Below, piece by piece: positions 36,701 through 47,560 of a stretch of 64,000 nt of DNA. Origin of the DNA: Nostoc sp. MG11. GTDB taxonomy: Bacteria > Cyanobacteriota > Cyanobacteriia > Cyanobacteriales > Nostocaceae. A program made the position numbers and the translations under genes. The first letter of the stretch is position 1; each line of letters begins with the position of its first letter. The notes beneath the pieces were generated by a model. The model ran no database searches. It was not told the DNA's origin and worked only from the letters and a program-made list of their open reading frames with translations. Where the stretch lies: positions 277,405 to 341,404 of the forward strand of contig NZ_JACXXN010000003.1 of the NCBI RefSeq assembly GCF_014904695.1, read 5' to 3'.

Positions 36701-37398
36701 TTAGTACTGATGATGAGCGTGTGGCCAAAAAACCTCAAAATGCCGCCAATAAACTCGACTTGCAACTACAAGAATCTGCCCTCAAGCGGTCTACTAGCAA
36801 CATCAACCGTAGCAATCTTGTAAGACTTCAAGGTACTCGCACTGAGGCCCAGGAGATTCTCAAACTGGTGTCACCGTCAGATAATTTGCAAGCTTTGGAT
36901 TTTGATGCTAACTACAACTGGGCGACCAGCAAACAGCTCAGTCAATATCAGATTATTCATTTTGCTACTCACGGCTTTGCTGACAGCAGCGACCCAGAAT
37001 TATCAGGAATAGTACTATCCCTAGTAGACAAACAAGGCAAACCCCAAAGAGGCTTTCTGCGGCTCAACGAAATCTTCAATCTCAACTTTCCGGCGGAGTT
37101 GGTAGTGCTGAGTGCTTGTGAAACCGGACTAGGTGAGGAAGTTCAAGGAGAAGGACTAGTTGGGTTGACAAGAGGATTAATGTATGCTGGTGCAGCCCGT
37201 GTGGTGGTGTCTTTATGGAGCGTAGACGATGAAGCGACATCGTTGTTGATGCAGCAATTTTACAGCCAAATGTTGCAGCAAGGTAAATCTCCCGCAGCTG
37301 CTCTGCGAGCCGCACAACTCGAACTCTGGAAACAGGAGCAGTGGCGTAATCCATATTCCTGGGCAGGTTTTACCCTACTTGGTGAATGGCGGCAATGA
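33769..37398 (+). CDS. Secreted TPR-CHAT protein (caspase-like protease fused to TPR array)
   Basis: A 1209-residue protein. After an N-terminal signal-like hydrophobic segment ([18 protein letters not shown]) comes an array of about fourteen 40-residue TPRs (~60-640), a coiled-coil linker (~700-800) and a C-terminal CHAT domain (~820-1205). The caspase-type dyad is present: His1068 in [17 protein letters not shown] and Cys1117 in [31 protein letters not shown], so the protease should be active. Such TPR-CHAT proteins are numerous in filamentous cyanobacteria; substrates are unknown. A trypsin-like protease gene follows on the same strand. ATG at 33769 has AGGG about 6 bases upstream; a TTG two codons earlier is the only alternative. 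Confidence 0.9.
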   Translation: MNQLKSTCILSCFLPNFTRCSLTLLLSMVLLADAVAATPRNIKSQIAQQSEATPQAAKRASARGQQLLQEAQKLYERGTGESRRQAIAKYEEALKIWREIGDRNSEATTLLSIGTLYFIQSDNQKALEYYNQALVIRRTLKDRFGEAVMLSSLAGAYSNLGEKQKALSSYNQALSLFRAEKKTDFEAQTLSRIAGVYFQLGDAKKALDSYNQALVIQRAQKNLDGQADILQTIGLLYAQLGEPQKALNSLNQALEIQLTKKDQAGQANVLNYIGILYLSLGENQKALDTLNQALELQQKAQGNLSGSALVFNLTQQASIFSVIAGVYNSLGEPQKAIDYFKQAQSLLQKVGNPNAEAEIFNQISFVYDQTGEKQQALDSLNQALVLQRASKDRAREAFTLGNIAGIYASFGDYQQALDFYNQSLDLSRQVGDRARIADTLKDIALVYSSLGDYRLSVETYSQALEISKKIGDRGKEAQILDNIGSVYLAREDYPKALDYYNQARKLEREQGNIVQEFATLTGIIRVYESLKDYPKALDAANQALSLSRQQKGSFTEAAALAFLGRVYQASGDYQKSLSFSQNAVSGWQKLGNRYAEANVLDNIGKTYNSLKQPQQAIATYNQQLGLWRTLGDRTGEADTLYSIAITERDRGNLNAALSQIEATIKIVEDTRSKVTSQELRTSYFATVQKYYEFYIDLLMQLHKQNPSKGYDALALQASERSRARGLVELLTEANVDIFKGVDPKLLEEERRLQWQIDAKEKKLSELANKDNTPKQIENLTEEIKNLFNQQQTLKTKIRTQNPEYAELKYPQPLTLPEIQQQLDKDTLLLQYSLGEKRSYLWAVTPNSLNTYQLPGREQIEKAAKNLYNNYLKNPGMRGVSPKQTAQAAHELSKLILAPVTDKLGRKRLVIVGDDALQYIPFAALTSAKSADGSAYQPLVVNHEIINLPSASTIAILRKEIKGRSKAPKSLAILADPVFSTDDERVAKKPQNAANKLDLQLQESALKRSTSNINRSNLVRLQGTRTEAQEILKLVSPSDNLQALDFDANYNWATSKQLSQYQIIHFATHGFADSSDPELSGIVLSLVDKQGKPQRGFLRLNEIFNLNFPAELVVLSACETGLGEEVQGEGLVGLTRGLMYAGAARVVVSLWSVDDEATSLLMQQFYSQMLQQGKSPAAALRAAQLELWKQEQWRNPYSWAGFTLLGEWRQ

Positions 37399-37621
37399 AA
37401 CTAATTCGTAATTCGTAATGGGCTACGCCCCGCTGCGCTAACGTAATTCGTAATTAAATTCAGCCACCCACTTTCTTGTGAGGTTTCTACCTACCGAGTA
37501 AGACAGCGCAAAGTCTGAGCTAAGGCTTAATAGGACTTACGTGAAACCTCTGAAACTCTTATTGCTTTGTGCCTTAGTGACTTCGTGGTTAATTTATTTC
37601 ATAAAAAAGAGTGATTCTTAA
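37399..37621. repeat. Intergenic repeat with ATTCGTAAT units
   Basis: Direct repeats of TAATTCGTAAT flank a GC-rich GGCTACGCCCCGCTGCGCTAACG core (37405-37455), a repeat form commonly seen in Nostoc. The rest of the spacer, about 170 bases, shows nothing clear. Confidence 0.5.
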
Positions 37622-38560
37622 ATGAAAAGTGTCTTGAAATCCAAACAATTTATCTTCCCCTGTGTAGCAACAATTGGTGTAGCAACTTTGGGTATTTGGG
37701 CATCAGTATCAGCTCAAACACAATCTCAACCAGCCCCACCAAGCTTTACTAGAGTCAAAAATCCTACGGAATTTAAATTGCAAGGCAAAGGTGAACCTTC
37801 GGTACTGAATCAGTCCGAAGAACCCCCCGGAAACCGACGGGCAATTATTGGTTCAGACGATCGCATTCCCATGACTAGCAGAAAATACCCTTGGTCAGCG
37901 GTGGGTAAAATTGAGGGAGTAGGTGATGATGGTAGTTATAGTTGTACAGGAACGTTAATTGCCGAAGACATTGTTTTAACAAATGCTCACTGTGTAGTTA
38001 ACCCTGATACTCGAAAGGTTAGTAAAGCGATCGCTTTTCTACCAAACTTAATTAACGGTGTCGTCCGAGATCAAGATGATGTAGCTTATGCGACTAGTGT
38101 TTATTACGGCACAGACTTCAAACAGGGAACTTTAGAAGATTATGTAGACGACTGGGCTGTTTTGAAGCTTGACAAACCCATTGGGAGAAAATACGGTTAT
38201 TTGGGCTGGAAATCTTTGCCATCTTCAACTCTAGTTGGAGATACGAAAAGATTCGCCTTGGTGGGCTATTCTGGTGATTTTCCCAACCCTAAGAAAAAAG
38301 GATATGAAGCCCTCACTGCTGGTGAAAGCATGACTGCTGGCGTTCATCTGGAATGCAGCATCCTTCGCCAAAAAGACAGTCTATCCTACCATAACTGTGA
38401 TACTACTGGCGGTGCTTCTGGAGGAGCAATTATTACTAATATTGACGGCAAATATTATATTGTCGCCCTTCACTCCGGCTGGAACAAGGTTAATGGATTA
38501 GTTTTGAACCGTGCAGTGGAAATGTCTCGCTTGGATAAGTGGGTGCGACGAAATCAGTAG
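37622..38560 (+). CDS. Secreted trypsin-like (V8/S1-type) serine protease
   Basis: A 312-residue exported protein: signal peptide (FIFPCVATIGVATLGIWASVSAQ), a ~70-residue propeptide-like region, then a chymotrypsin-fold domain with the catalytic triad His in VLTNAHCVV, Asp in VDDWAVLKLD and Ser in CDTTGGASGGAII. The pattern is closest to the glutamyl-endopeptidase/V8 group. It follows the TPR-CHAT gene after 223 bases on the same strand; both are exported proteases, so a functional pairing is possible but unproven. Confidence 0.9.
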   Translation: MKSVLKSKQFIFPCVATIGVATLGIWASVSAQTQSQPAPPSFTRVKNPTEFKLQGKGEPSVLNQSEEPPGNRRAIIGSDDRIPMTSRKYPWSAVGKIEGVGDDGSYSCTGTLIAEDIVLTNAHCVVNPDTRKVSKAIAFLPNLINGVVRDQDDVAYATSVYYGTDFKQGTLEDYVDDWAVLKLDKPIGRKYGYLGWKSLPSSTLVGDTKRFALVGYSGDFPNPKKKGYEALTAGESMTAGVHLECSILRQKDSLSYHNCDTTGGASGGAIITNIDGKYYIVALHSGWNKVNGLVLNRAVEMSRLDKWVRRNQ

Positions 38561-38580
38561 AAATGGGTCGTAGTTTGTAA

Positions 38581-38734
38581 AGGCGCACAACTAACTAGTG
38601 GTCTGCCAACTCAAAAATACTGGATGAGAGATGCAGAAAGAGGAAAGGTTAAAGAGAAAGGGATTAATATAAAACCTTTCCCCTTTCCCTTTAACCCGCC
38701 AAGTTCTCTTGGCGAACTACCTAGCTGTGCGCCT
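38581..38734. repeat. 154-bp compound palindrome with 13-bp terminal inverted repeats
   Basis: Ends AGGCGCACAACTA and TAGCTGTGCGCCT are complementary at 12 of 13 positions. Inside are a 16-bp pair (GGTTAAAGAGAAAGGG at 38647 with its complement at 38681, 15 of 16) and a perfect 7-bp hairpin (CGCCAAG/CTTGGCG at 38697-38714). The layout is that of a small non-autonomous mobile element lying in the moaA leader. Confidence 0.6.
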
Positions 38735-38852
38735 TCACCATATATTGGATACAAATGATAACTGTAATACTTACATTTCTATACCCAAGGTAGGAAGGGG
38801 TAAACCACCCCAGCAAGTTATCACACTGATCGAACACAATAAAAATAAAACG

Positions 38853-39839
38853 ATGAACCAGGTAGACTACCTTCGGATTAGCTTGATTGATCGCTGCAAT
38901 TTTCGTTGTCAATACTGCATGCCAGAGGGAACAGAATTGGATTATATCCTCAAGCAACAGTTGTTGACTGATGAGGATCTGCTAACCCTAATTCAAGAGG
39001 TGTTTATCCCTGTAGGTTTTACCCGGTTTCGTTTGACAGGGGGGGAACCTCTGCTGCGTCCCCGTGTGGTGGATTTGGTAAAAGCGATCGCCTCTCTTCC
39101 CCAAACTCAAGACTTATCGATGACAACCAATGGGTTTTTACTTGCCCCAATGGCGCAAAACCTCTACGATGCAGGGCTACGAAGAATTAATATTAGCTTA
39201 GACTCTCTCGATCCAGACACCTTTGACCAAATTATTGGTAATCATGGTCGTCGCCGTTGGCAACAAGTATGGCATGGTATTCAAGCTGCCTATAGCGTCG
39301 GATTTGACCCACTGAAGTTAAATGTGGTAGTGATTCCTGGTGTCAACGATCACGAAATTCTAGATTTAGCTGCCCTCACAATTGACAGACAGTGGCACGT
39401 CCGGTTTATTGAGTTTATGCCAATTGGCAATTTACATTTATTTAGCGATCGCGGTTGGGTATCTTCAGCCGAATTACGACAACGTATTCGCGATCGCTGG
39501 GGCTTGACAGAATCCCAAGTTCGTGGTTTTGGCCCCGCGGACGTCTTTAAAATTCCGCAAGCATTGGGGACACTGGGATTTATCAGTCAAATGTCAGAAT
39601 GTTTTTGCGATCGTTGTAATCGTATGCGCCTCAGTGCCGATGGCTGGCTGCGTCCTTGTTTATTGAATGAAACTGGTCAAATAAACCTAAAAACTGCTCT
39701 CCGTTCTGGTATCAGCACCACTCAATTACAAGAGCAGGTAAGGCAACTACTGGCAATCAAGCCAGAAATTAACTTCAAAGAGCGCAACTCTGGTGTTGCA
39801 AGTACATACGCCCGCACTATGTCGCAAATTGGTGGGTAG
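38853..39839 (+). CDS. moaA: GTP 3',8-cyclase MoaA
   Basis: A radical-SAM enzyme that performs the first step of molybdenum cofactor synthesis (GTP to 3',8-cyclo-GTP). The 328-residue protein has the N-terminal cluster motif CNFRCQYC (Cys15, Cys19, Cys22), [11 protein letters not shown], and the C-terminal second cluster [21 protein letters not shown]. The ATG at 38853 is the family start ([17 protein letters not shown]); an upstream open extension to 38709 runs through a palindromic element and is rejected. Nitrate reductase is a major user of the cofactor. No other moa gene is nearby. Confidence 0.96.
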   Translation: MNQVDYLRISLIDRCNFRCQYCMPEGTELDYILKQQLLTDEDLLTLIQEVFIPVGFTRFRLTGGEPLLRPRVVDLVKAIASLPQTQDLSMTTNGFLLAPMAQNLYDAGLRRINISLDSLDPDTFDQIIGNHGRRRWQQVWHGIQAAYSVGFDPLKLNVVVIPGVNDHEILDLAALTIDRQWHVRFIEFMPIGNLHLFSDRGWVSSAELRQRIRDRWGLTESQVRGFGPADVFKIPQALGTLGFISQMSECFCDRCNRMRLSADGWLRPCLLNETGQINLKTALRSGISTTQLQEQVRQLLAIKPEINFKERNSGVASTYARTMSQIGG

Positions 39840-39852
39840 TCATTTGTTATTT

Positions 39853-39889
39853 GTCATTTGTCCTTTGCTAATGACTCAGGACAAATGAC
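39853..39889. terminator. Hairpin between convergent moaA and rpsD, built from heptamer repeats
   Basis: GTCATTTGTCCT pairs perfectly over 12 bases with AGGACAAATGAC around a 13-base loop. The stem is formed from the ACAAATG-type heptamer repeats seen elsewhere. It is well placed to end transcripts from both sides, though T-runs are weak. Confidence 0.6.
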
Positions 39890-39898
39890 CAAGGACTA

Positions 39899-40507
39899 TT
39901 AGGCTTGCCGTGAGTAGTATTCAACTACAAGCAGTTCGTTAACTTGTAGTGCTACCCATTCTCGCTCAATAACGCCGTTGACTTTGCCAACCAACTTAGT
40001 TTTGTCAAACTCCAGATGACTCGGGAGATTGGCTAAACCTGGATATTGCAAGTTAGCTTCCACTAACTTCCGCGATTGTTCTCGATCTCTGACAGCAACT
40101 ACTTCACCGGGACGGCACTGGTAGCTGGCAATGTTAACTACACGACCGTTAACAGTTACATGACCATGATTCACTAATTGACGCGCTGCTGGAATGGTCG
40201 GAGCTATACCCAGCCGGAAAACGGTATTATCCAAGCGCATTTCCAGCAATTGCAGCAATACTTGTCCAGTAGAACCAGTAACACGTCTGGCTTTCCGCAC
40301 ATAGCGCAACAGTTGCTTTTCTGTCAGACCATAGTTCAAGCGGAGCTTTTGCTTTTCCTCTAGACGGATAGCATACTCAGAGCGCTTCTTACGGTTCTGA
40401 CCATGCTGGCCTGGTGGGTAAGCGCGTCTAGCGCTTTTACGAGTTAATCCTGGTAAGTCGCCCAAGCGACGTACAATTCTGAGGCGTGGCCCTCTATATC
40501 GGGACAT
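39899..40507 (-). CDS. rpsD: 30S ribosomal protein S4
   Basis: A 202-residue primary 16S-binding protein of the small subunit. It begins [24 protein letters not shown], has the S4 RNA-binding domain ([42 protein letters not shown]) and ends [14 protein letters not shown]. Standalone rpsD is the normal situation in cyanobacteria. The region upstream contains a probable transposase relic, see below. Confidence 0.98.
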   Translation of the reverse strand: MSRYRGPRLRIVRRLGDLPGLTRKSARRAYPPGQHGQNRKKRSEYAIRLEEKQKLRLNYGLTEKQLLRYVRKARRVTGSTGQVLLQLLEMRLDNTVFRLGIAPTIPAARQLVNHGHVTVNGRVVNIASYQCRPGEVVAVRDREQSRKLVEANLQYPGLANLPSHLEFDKTKLVGKVNGVIEREWVALQVNELLVVEYYSRQA

Positions 40508-41143
40508 GTGTTTCCTTAATCTAATCCTGTTTAAATTTTACTCAGACGTACCATTTTGACACTTCCCTGATTATAAACCAGGGAATTCTTGGTTCTACGA
40601 AGCCGCTTGCTTTGACATGAAGTATCCTACCAAAGTAGAGGCATTTTCTCCCCAAGCGTAAATTCCGGGCTGTCCCGCCGTACTCGTAACAATTATTTGT
40701 TTCTGTTTATTTAGTTTCGTAAGCTACTCAATCGTGAGATTGGTTTACGCAGTGTTTTCACTCTGAAATACTTTTGACGCTGCTTACTTATCTTTACAAT
40801 CCACTACTGTAACATAATTAAGCAGAAAATCAATTTTTGCCTAAAGCACAGACGTGTCTGAATGACGAGCCATATCTTCAAGGGTTTCCAAGTAATTTTT
40901 GATAAATAGCTAGAAATTAGAAATTTAACTGGCTCGGCGGCGGACTTGTCGCCCTAGTATACTCCTAACGGCAGCAAAAAAGCCTCTTAACAACGCTCGC
41001 ATAGCATGCCCAAGGTATTTTCTAGATAATTTTGTGCTGGTTACTATTGGGGTTGGCTTCAATGCTACAGCCGAAATTCTGTTGTTACAGAGGATTTACA
41101 GGACATTTGAGTTAGCATAACTTTGGGTGTTTGGAGAACAGCA
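40508..41143. other. Intergenic region upstream of rpsD and of the Cys-repeat protein gene
   Basis: About 640 bases holding the two divergent promoters. It contains a TnpB-like relic with an adjoining hairpin (40564-40725). Nothing else coding is recognised. Confidence 0.5.
40564..40725 (-). pseudogene. Probable TnpB (IS200/IS605-type) C-terminal relic with end hairpin
   Basis: On the minus strand a short frame ending at 40595 reads ...TSTAGQPGIYAWGENASTLVG...SKQAAS and stop, resembling from memory the C-terminal tails of cyanobacterial TnpB proteins. It is followed, as at the right end of such elements, by AAGAATTCCCTGG and a 7-bp stem (TTCCCTG/CAGGGAA, 40564-40586). Only about 40 codons remain, so it is a dead fragment in the rpsD upstream region. 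Identification is by resemblance and needs a search. Confidence 0.45.
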
Positions 41144-41818
41144 ATGTTACAGAGCAAAAAAGTGGTTAACAGAGGTAGAAACAAACAAGGCGGTTCTGCC
41201 TCCAGAATTTTGACAGCACCAGTTTTAGCTGTGGCTGGATGGTTAACAATGATCCTGCCTAGTATGGCTGCCACCGCTTCTTATAGCAATGATTACCGTG
41301 TCTGTGCTGCTCGACTCTTGAGCGTGGGCGTCACGGCACAAGCTGCTTCACAAGGTTGTGCAACAGCACTGCGTCCGAGGGACTTGGCTTCCTGTGTGGT
41401 TAAGATTGAGAGGCAGACGCAAATTGCAGCGGCGGATGCGCTTTCTTCCTGTGGACAAGCCCGTCGTCCCAATGAATTAGCCTCCTGTGTAGTTGGTATT
41501 AGCCAGAACACCCAAGAGGCAATTAACCCAGCAGTTTTAACTTACTGTGGTCGTAGTTTGTTACCTGTAACCTATGCTCAGTGCGTGGTTGGCTTGCGTA
41601 GCGAAATTGACGAATTGACCCCCGCTCAGGCGTTGGATACTTGTATTGATGCTAGTGACAGCGTTAGCGGCATTTCTTCGTCTACACCACCATCTAGACT
41701 ACCTGGGGGATTAAATCCAACTTTTGATACTACCCCAGTTCCCACGCAGCCCAATGTTCCAGTACAGCCAAGCGTTCCTGTGCAGCCAAGCGTTCCTGTG
41801 CAGCCAGGTACTAAATAA
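41144..41818 (+). CDS. Secreted cysteine-repeat protein with proline-rich tail
   Basis: I do not recognise a named family. The 224-residue protein has a signal peptide (RILTAPVLAVAGWLTMILPSMAATA), then four related cysteine segments (CAARLLSVG..., CATALRPRDLASCVVKIE, CGQARRPNELASCVVGIS, CGRSLLPVTYAQCVVGLR) with a spacing of about 38 residues and paired cysteines suited to disulfides, and a C-terminal tail of VPVQPS repeats. GGAG lies about 9 bases before the ATG at 41144. Probably periplasmic or cell-surface; the role is unknown. The tail repeats are also near-identical at DNA level (41755-41810). Confidence 0.8.
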   Translation: MLQSKKVVNRGRNKQGGSASRILTAPVLAVAGWLTMILPSMAATASYSNDYRVCAARLLSVGVTAQAASQGCATALRPRDLASCVVKIERQTQIAAADALSSCGQARRPNELASCVVGISQNTQEAINPAVLTYCGRSLLPVTYAQCVVGLRSEIDELTPAQALDTCIDASDSVSGISSSTPPSRLPGGLNPTFDTTPVPTQPNVPVQPSVPVQPSVPVQPGTK

Positions 41819-42261
41819 ATTACAGTGCTTTGCAATTGACTGAAATATAAATTGAGTCTGGGGTTGGCTGTTCGCCAACCCTATTTAATGCCAGGAAGTG
41901 ATCAAGTTACCTGAAAATTTGCCTTACAAATACTTGCCACGCTCATAGCATTAATAACAAGCGTTAAAATTATCTGCGTCTAAATCCTCGAATAAAATTT
42001 AAAGACTTTAACGCATATAGTTTGGTAAAAGTTGTTGATTAGACCTCTTGCATAAATACTTAAAATGTCATTTTGAGCGGAGCGAAACATAAGAGTGAGA
42101 TTCTTTCCTGCAAAACCAAGGCGTAGCTTGGCTTTTGCGTAAGGGTACCTTCCACTACGTTAGGCACTCTGCAGATCTTGCTACAGAATGACATGCCTAA
42201 CTGTTTGACTTTTGCAAGAGTTATATTCAACAATCATAGATAGTCTTATGACTCTTGAATA
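41819..42261. other. Intergenic region 3' of hetR with a palindromic element
   Basis: No gene. The convergent ends of the Cys-repeat gene and hetR are separated by about 440 bases containing the palindromic element at 42045-42220. Confidence 0.5.
42045..42220. repeat. 176-bp element with nested inverted repeats downstream of hetR
   Basis: Outer CTCTTGCA/TGCAAGAG and inner ATGTCATTTT/AGAATGACAT pairs enclose GAGCGGAGCGAAA and GCGTAGCTTGG-type repeat sequence. It resembles the 'TGTCATTCTGAGCGGAGCGAAG' elements common in Nostoc. Confidence 0.6.
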
Positions 42262-44217
<1,956 letters not shown>

Positions 44218-44514
44218 CTACAGCAGGTTACTGTACAAAAAGCTATCTTCTGAGCATTTACGCGATCGCATCTCAAGTTGACTCGCTTTGTGATGAGCGA
44301 TCGCTTTTGTTATCTGAAAAACCCGATCAATTTTGATATTCACTGAATTTACATCAGCAGCGAAGATTTCCATTTGAAATCCGCCTAACGCATTATTGCT
44401 TGGTAAATTCCGATCAAGGACACGATTGCTATGTTCAACCTCATTCTGTGCCTCTATATCAAAGTCTGGAGCATCAAAAGCATTTGTGAGCTTAGTATTA
44501 GAGTTGTTTGTCAT
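44218..44514 (-). CDS. Hypothetical 98-residue protein
   Basis: Not recognised. The N-terminal half is polar and acidic (MTNNSNTKLTNAFDAPDFDIEAQNEVEHSNRVLDRNLPSNNALGG), the C-terminal half more basic; no signal peptide or membrane segment. A weak ribosome site (GAGAG) precedes the ATG. Two HIP1 octamers inside it (44262 and 44298) can pair on the other strand and are followed by TTTT, so the stretch might instead serve as a hairpin. Treat the gene as doubtful. Confidence 0.4.
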   Translation of the reverse strand: MTNNSNTKLTNAFDAPDFDIEAQNEVEHSNRVLDRNLPSNNALGGFQMEIFAADVNSVNIKIDRVFQITKAIAHHKASQLEMRSRKCSEDSFLYSNLL

Positions 44515-45160
44515 TTGAGTCTCTCAAATATTTAAAGGTAGTAAATAAGCTGTTGCGTGTTTAATCACACTTTTTTGTGTATCCTTCCGGGGAAGCAAGC
44601 TACACGTAGCAGCGACCACAGGAGAAGGTTGTCAAAGGTCAAGAGGAGCCAGTCATGTGCGGAGGTTCCCCACGTTGAATGAACTGGCGTTCAAGAGTCA
44701 ATATTTACTCTGGACTGGAGGACATTTGACCTGAGCTTTCAGAGTTTTTAATTCTGCTCCTGATAGCCATCACGCATAATTATGTAAATTAAACGAGCAA
44801 CAGCTTTCGACAACACAATTATTCCTAATTACAACTTATACTTACGTGGTTCCCTCACGCTTATCAGGATAAATATACAAAAATCTCTTATAAGTGGTAA
44901 ATATTAATCGCTTATTTATAGGATTTATTAGCTACTTAGCCATCCAAAAGCTATAACCGCAAAGATTTTAGTGGTGTATTTCAAACTGAATCCCATTGAC
45001 GCAGGCTACTCCTATCTTCTCTCTGACAATGGGACTAATATATCTATAGAAAGCACTAACTAAGAGGAGTTATAAGCATATACATTAGCTGAGATTCTGG
45101 GTTGAAAGTAGTGGAAGTTCAGTAACTCCCACCGTGCATCAGCTGATTACGACGCATCAT
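44515..45160. other. Intergenic region with a structured GC-rich island
   Basis: No gene. A GC-rich segment (about 44585-44715) stands out from AT-rich flanks and contains inverted repeat GCCAGT (44648) / ACTGGC (44683) around GTGCGGAGGTTCCCCACG; it may be a remnant of a repeat or structured RNA. The rest is featureless. Confidence 0.45.
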
Positions 45161-47560
45161 TTAATTCGTAGAACTAGAAGATTTTACCTGATTTCGCATT
45201 TTTTCCAAGCTGAAAGCAGCTGCGCCAAAAGTCACTAATAACACTCCCATAATTTGTACAATATCCAAGTTTTCTTGAATAATTAACCCAGCGAAAATCA
45301 CGGTTAGAACCGGGACACTAGCACCGATGATCGGTGACTGTAAAGCACCTAAGTTACGTGTGCCAAAAATATTGAATAAATAGCCAGAGAGGGTCAATAC
45401 ACCCAAAATAAACGCGCTTAAGACAAGTTCCAACATCTTAGAGGGGTCAACTAGCAAGTTCCATTCGCCTGGTAAAGGTAGCATCAAACAGATAAAGCTC
45501 AACAGCAACATGGTGGCGAAGTTAATTAAAGTAAAAGTTACCGGATGTAGTTGGTCAGCGCATATCCGTGTCAGGATGACATAACCAGCAAAAGCTGCTC
45601 CAGAAATGATTGCGGCGCTGCTTCCTAGGGAAATATTATTGCCCATACCAGTGCTGAGAGAACCTGCTAAAACCAACAATTCACCGCAGCAAATCGCGGC
45701 GATCGCACTTCCACCCAATGCACTTGGGCGATCGCGAAACAGAAACCACCCTAATAGTCCGCTCACAATTGGATAGATAAAGAAAAGCGCGATCGCCATC
45801 CCAGTCGCTACTTGACCGATAGCAGTGTAGATTAGTACCTGAGACACAAACAAAAAGCACCCACTCACAACCGACATCACCAAAATCCGTTGTGTAGTTG
45901 CATTGGCAGGTGTAGAATTTCCTCGAACTGAATCAGCTAAGTTTTGGATATCTTGCCAGACTCTTGGATGTAGTATGGGAGCTAAAAGTACCATTAACGG
46001 TACTACGACCATAAACCGCAACGTCAAAATTAGTAGAATATTGCCCAAACTCGGTGAGAGCAAGCGCTCCACCTCTACCACTCCAAAAATTTGGGAACCT
46101 TCATGGAAAATTATTTTGATCGCTACGTTGTAAAGTGACGATATCACCGTTGACAACACAACTAGCAACAAACCTATCTGGATAGACGATAAGGCTTGGG
46201 AGCTAGGCAATCGCGAAGTTTTTGCTCTTTGGCGTGACGCTTGTGTAGTCGGAGGCTCTAGCGTAGTTTTACTCTTTGACAAGTCCTTGCTGAGCACAGA
46301 AATTGGTTCGTTGACATTTCGCCTTGGTGGCGGTTGTTTTCCTCCCTTTTGTGGCGTTGGCGTAACAGGCGGGGATATAGTTTCGCTTTTTGACGATTCC
46401 TTGCTAAGTATAGAAATCGGTTCGCTTTGATTTCGCCTGAGTGACGATTGTTTTGCTCCCTGCTGTGGTGTTGACGCAGCAGCAGGCGGGGACATAGTTT
46501 CGCCCTCTGACAATTCCCTAGGGATAACAGAAATCGGTTCAGTAACGTTTTGCTTAGGTGGCGGTTGTTTTACTCCCTGCTGTGGTGTTGACGCAGCAGC
46601 AGGCGGGGATACATCGCCCTTTGACAAATCCTTGCTGATGATAGAAATTGGTTCGACAACATTTTCTATTGGTGGCGATTTCGCAGCAGACGGCTTTGGC
46701 GTAGTTTCGCTTTGTGACGATTCCCTAGAAATAATAGAAATTGGTTTGGTAGCGTTTTCTATTGGTGGCGGGATTTTCGCAGCAGGCGGCTTGGACGTAA
46801 CTTTGCTTTCTGGTAATTCCCTAGGGATAACAGAAATTGGTTCAGCAGCCGTTCTTGCGACTTCGCCAAGTTGCGGCGATGTCTCAGAACTCTTCTTTTG
46901 TGGCTCAGTCGGTTGCAACACAGTAGGCGCACTTACTGCGGCTGCTTTTCGTGAAGTTTCTTCTATTGTCTTTTCTAGTTTTCCCTGTAGGCGATTAACG
47001 AACTCCGTTAAAATCTCTTCCCCTTGCTGCTGCTGGCTATACATCCGAGACAACTGTTGGGAAAGATTACTTTGGTAGTTCTTTAGTTCTTGTTGCAGTG
47101 AGTTAAAGGTGATAGTAACAGTGTCATCCAGACTGCCAAACATGTGTTCGACTTTTTCATTGATCTCACCTGCTACCTTATTGCTCACTTCAGCTGATTT
47201 CAGCGCAGATCGTTCATAGGAATTTTCATCTACTTGGGTTGCTAAAGTCGCTAGAGAGGATTGCAGTTGTGAAGATATATGCTTCGCCAGAACTTCTGCT
47301 AGCTGACGAATTAACACTTGCTGCTCGGTGATTTGACGCACCTGTTGCAAATGTTCTTTTTCCTCTAGCAAGTGTTGAATGTCATCAGTTAATCGGTTTT
47401 TTTCCGATTGAAGCCGCTTTACGTCTTCCTGCAACGATCTGATGACATTCTGCTGGAGATTTTCTAAATCCTCAACTACAGCCCAGAGGGCATTTTCTGC
47501 TGCTCTGGATAGCTCGCCTCTGGCTCGCGGGTTTTCTGGTTGCTTCTCGAATCGCCCCAT
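45161..47560 (-). CDS. EamA-type (DMT) transporter fused to coiled-coil and repeat N-terminus
   Basis: A 799-residue fusion. Residues ~20-215 are a long coiled coil (LENLQQNVIRSLQEDVKRLQSEKNRLTDDIQHLLEEKEHLQQ...). Residues ~225-455 are a Pro/Ser-rich linker with six copies of E/K-P-I-S-[VI]-[IL]-[SP]-[RK]-[ED]-[LS] (at 240, 272, 303, 341, 380 and 418). Residues ~465-790 are a complete ten-helix EamA permease (ALFFIYPIVSGLLGWFLFRDRPS, ALQSPIIGASVPVLTVIFAGLIIQENL). EamA proteins export small metabolites; the half-length cytoplasmic extension is exceptional and suggests tethering to another structure. The ATG at 47560 is well placed; no frameshift is evident between the parts. Confidence 0.85.
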   Translation of the reverse strand: MGRFEKQPENPRARGELSRAAENALWAVVEDLENLQQNVIRSLQEDVKRLQSEKNRLTDDIQHLLEEKEHLQQVRQITEQQVLIRQLAEVLAKHISSQLQSSLATLATQVDENSYERSALKSAEVSNKVAGEINEKVEHMFGSLDDTVTITFNSLQQELKNYQSNLSQQLSRMYSQQQQGEEILTEFVNRLQGKLEKTIEETSRKAAAVSAPTVLQPTEPQKKSSETSPQLGEVARTAAEPISVIPRELPESKVTSKPPAAKIPPPIENATKPISIISRESSQSETTPKPSAAKSPPIENVVEPISIISKDLSKGDVSPPAAASTPQQGVKQPPPKQNVTEPISVIPRELSEGETMSPPAAASTPQQGAKQSSLRRNQSEPISILSKESSKSETISPPVTPTPQKGGKQPPPRRNVNEPISVLSKDLSKSKTTLEPPTTQASRQRAKTSRLPSSQALSSIQIGLLLVVLSTVISSLYNVAIKIIFHEGSQIFGVVEVERLLSPSLGNILLILTLRFMVVVPLMVLLAPILHPRVWQDIQNLADSVRGNSTPANATTQRILVMSVVSGCFLFVSQVLIYTAIGQVATGMAIALFFIYPIVSGLLGWFLFRDRPSALGGSAIAAICCGELLVLAGSLSTGMGNNISLGSSAAIISGAAFAGYVILTRICADQLHPVTFTLINFATMLLLSFICLMLPLPGEWNLLVDPSKMLELVLSAFILGVLTLSGYLFNIFGTRNLGALQSPIIGASVPVLTVIFAGLIIQENLDIVQIMGVLLVTFGAAAFSLEKMRNQVKSSSSTN

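Noticed and set aside
38709-38852. Upstream extension of moaA by 48 codons
   Set aside because: The extension is encoded by palindromic element and spacer DNA and is not part of the MoaA family.
44262-44310. HIP1-pair hairpin with T-run as a terminator
   Set aside because: It lies inside a doubtful reading frame and no plus-strand gene ends before it, so a terminator role is not supported.
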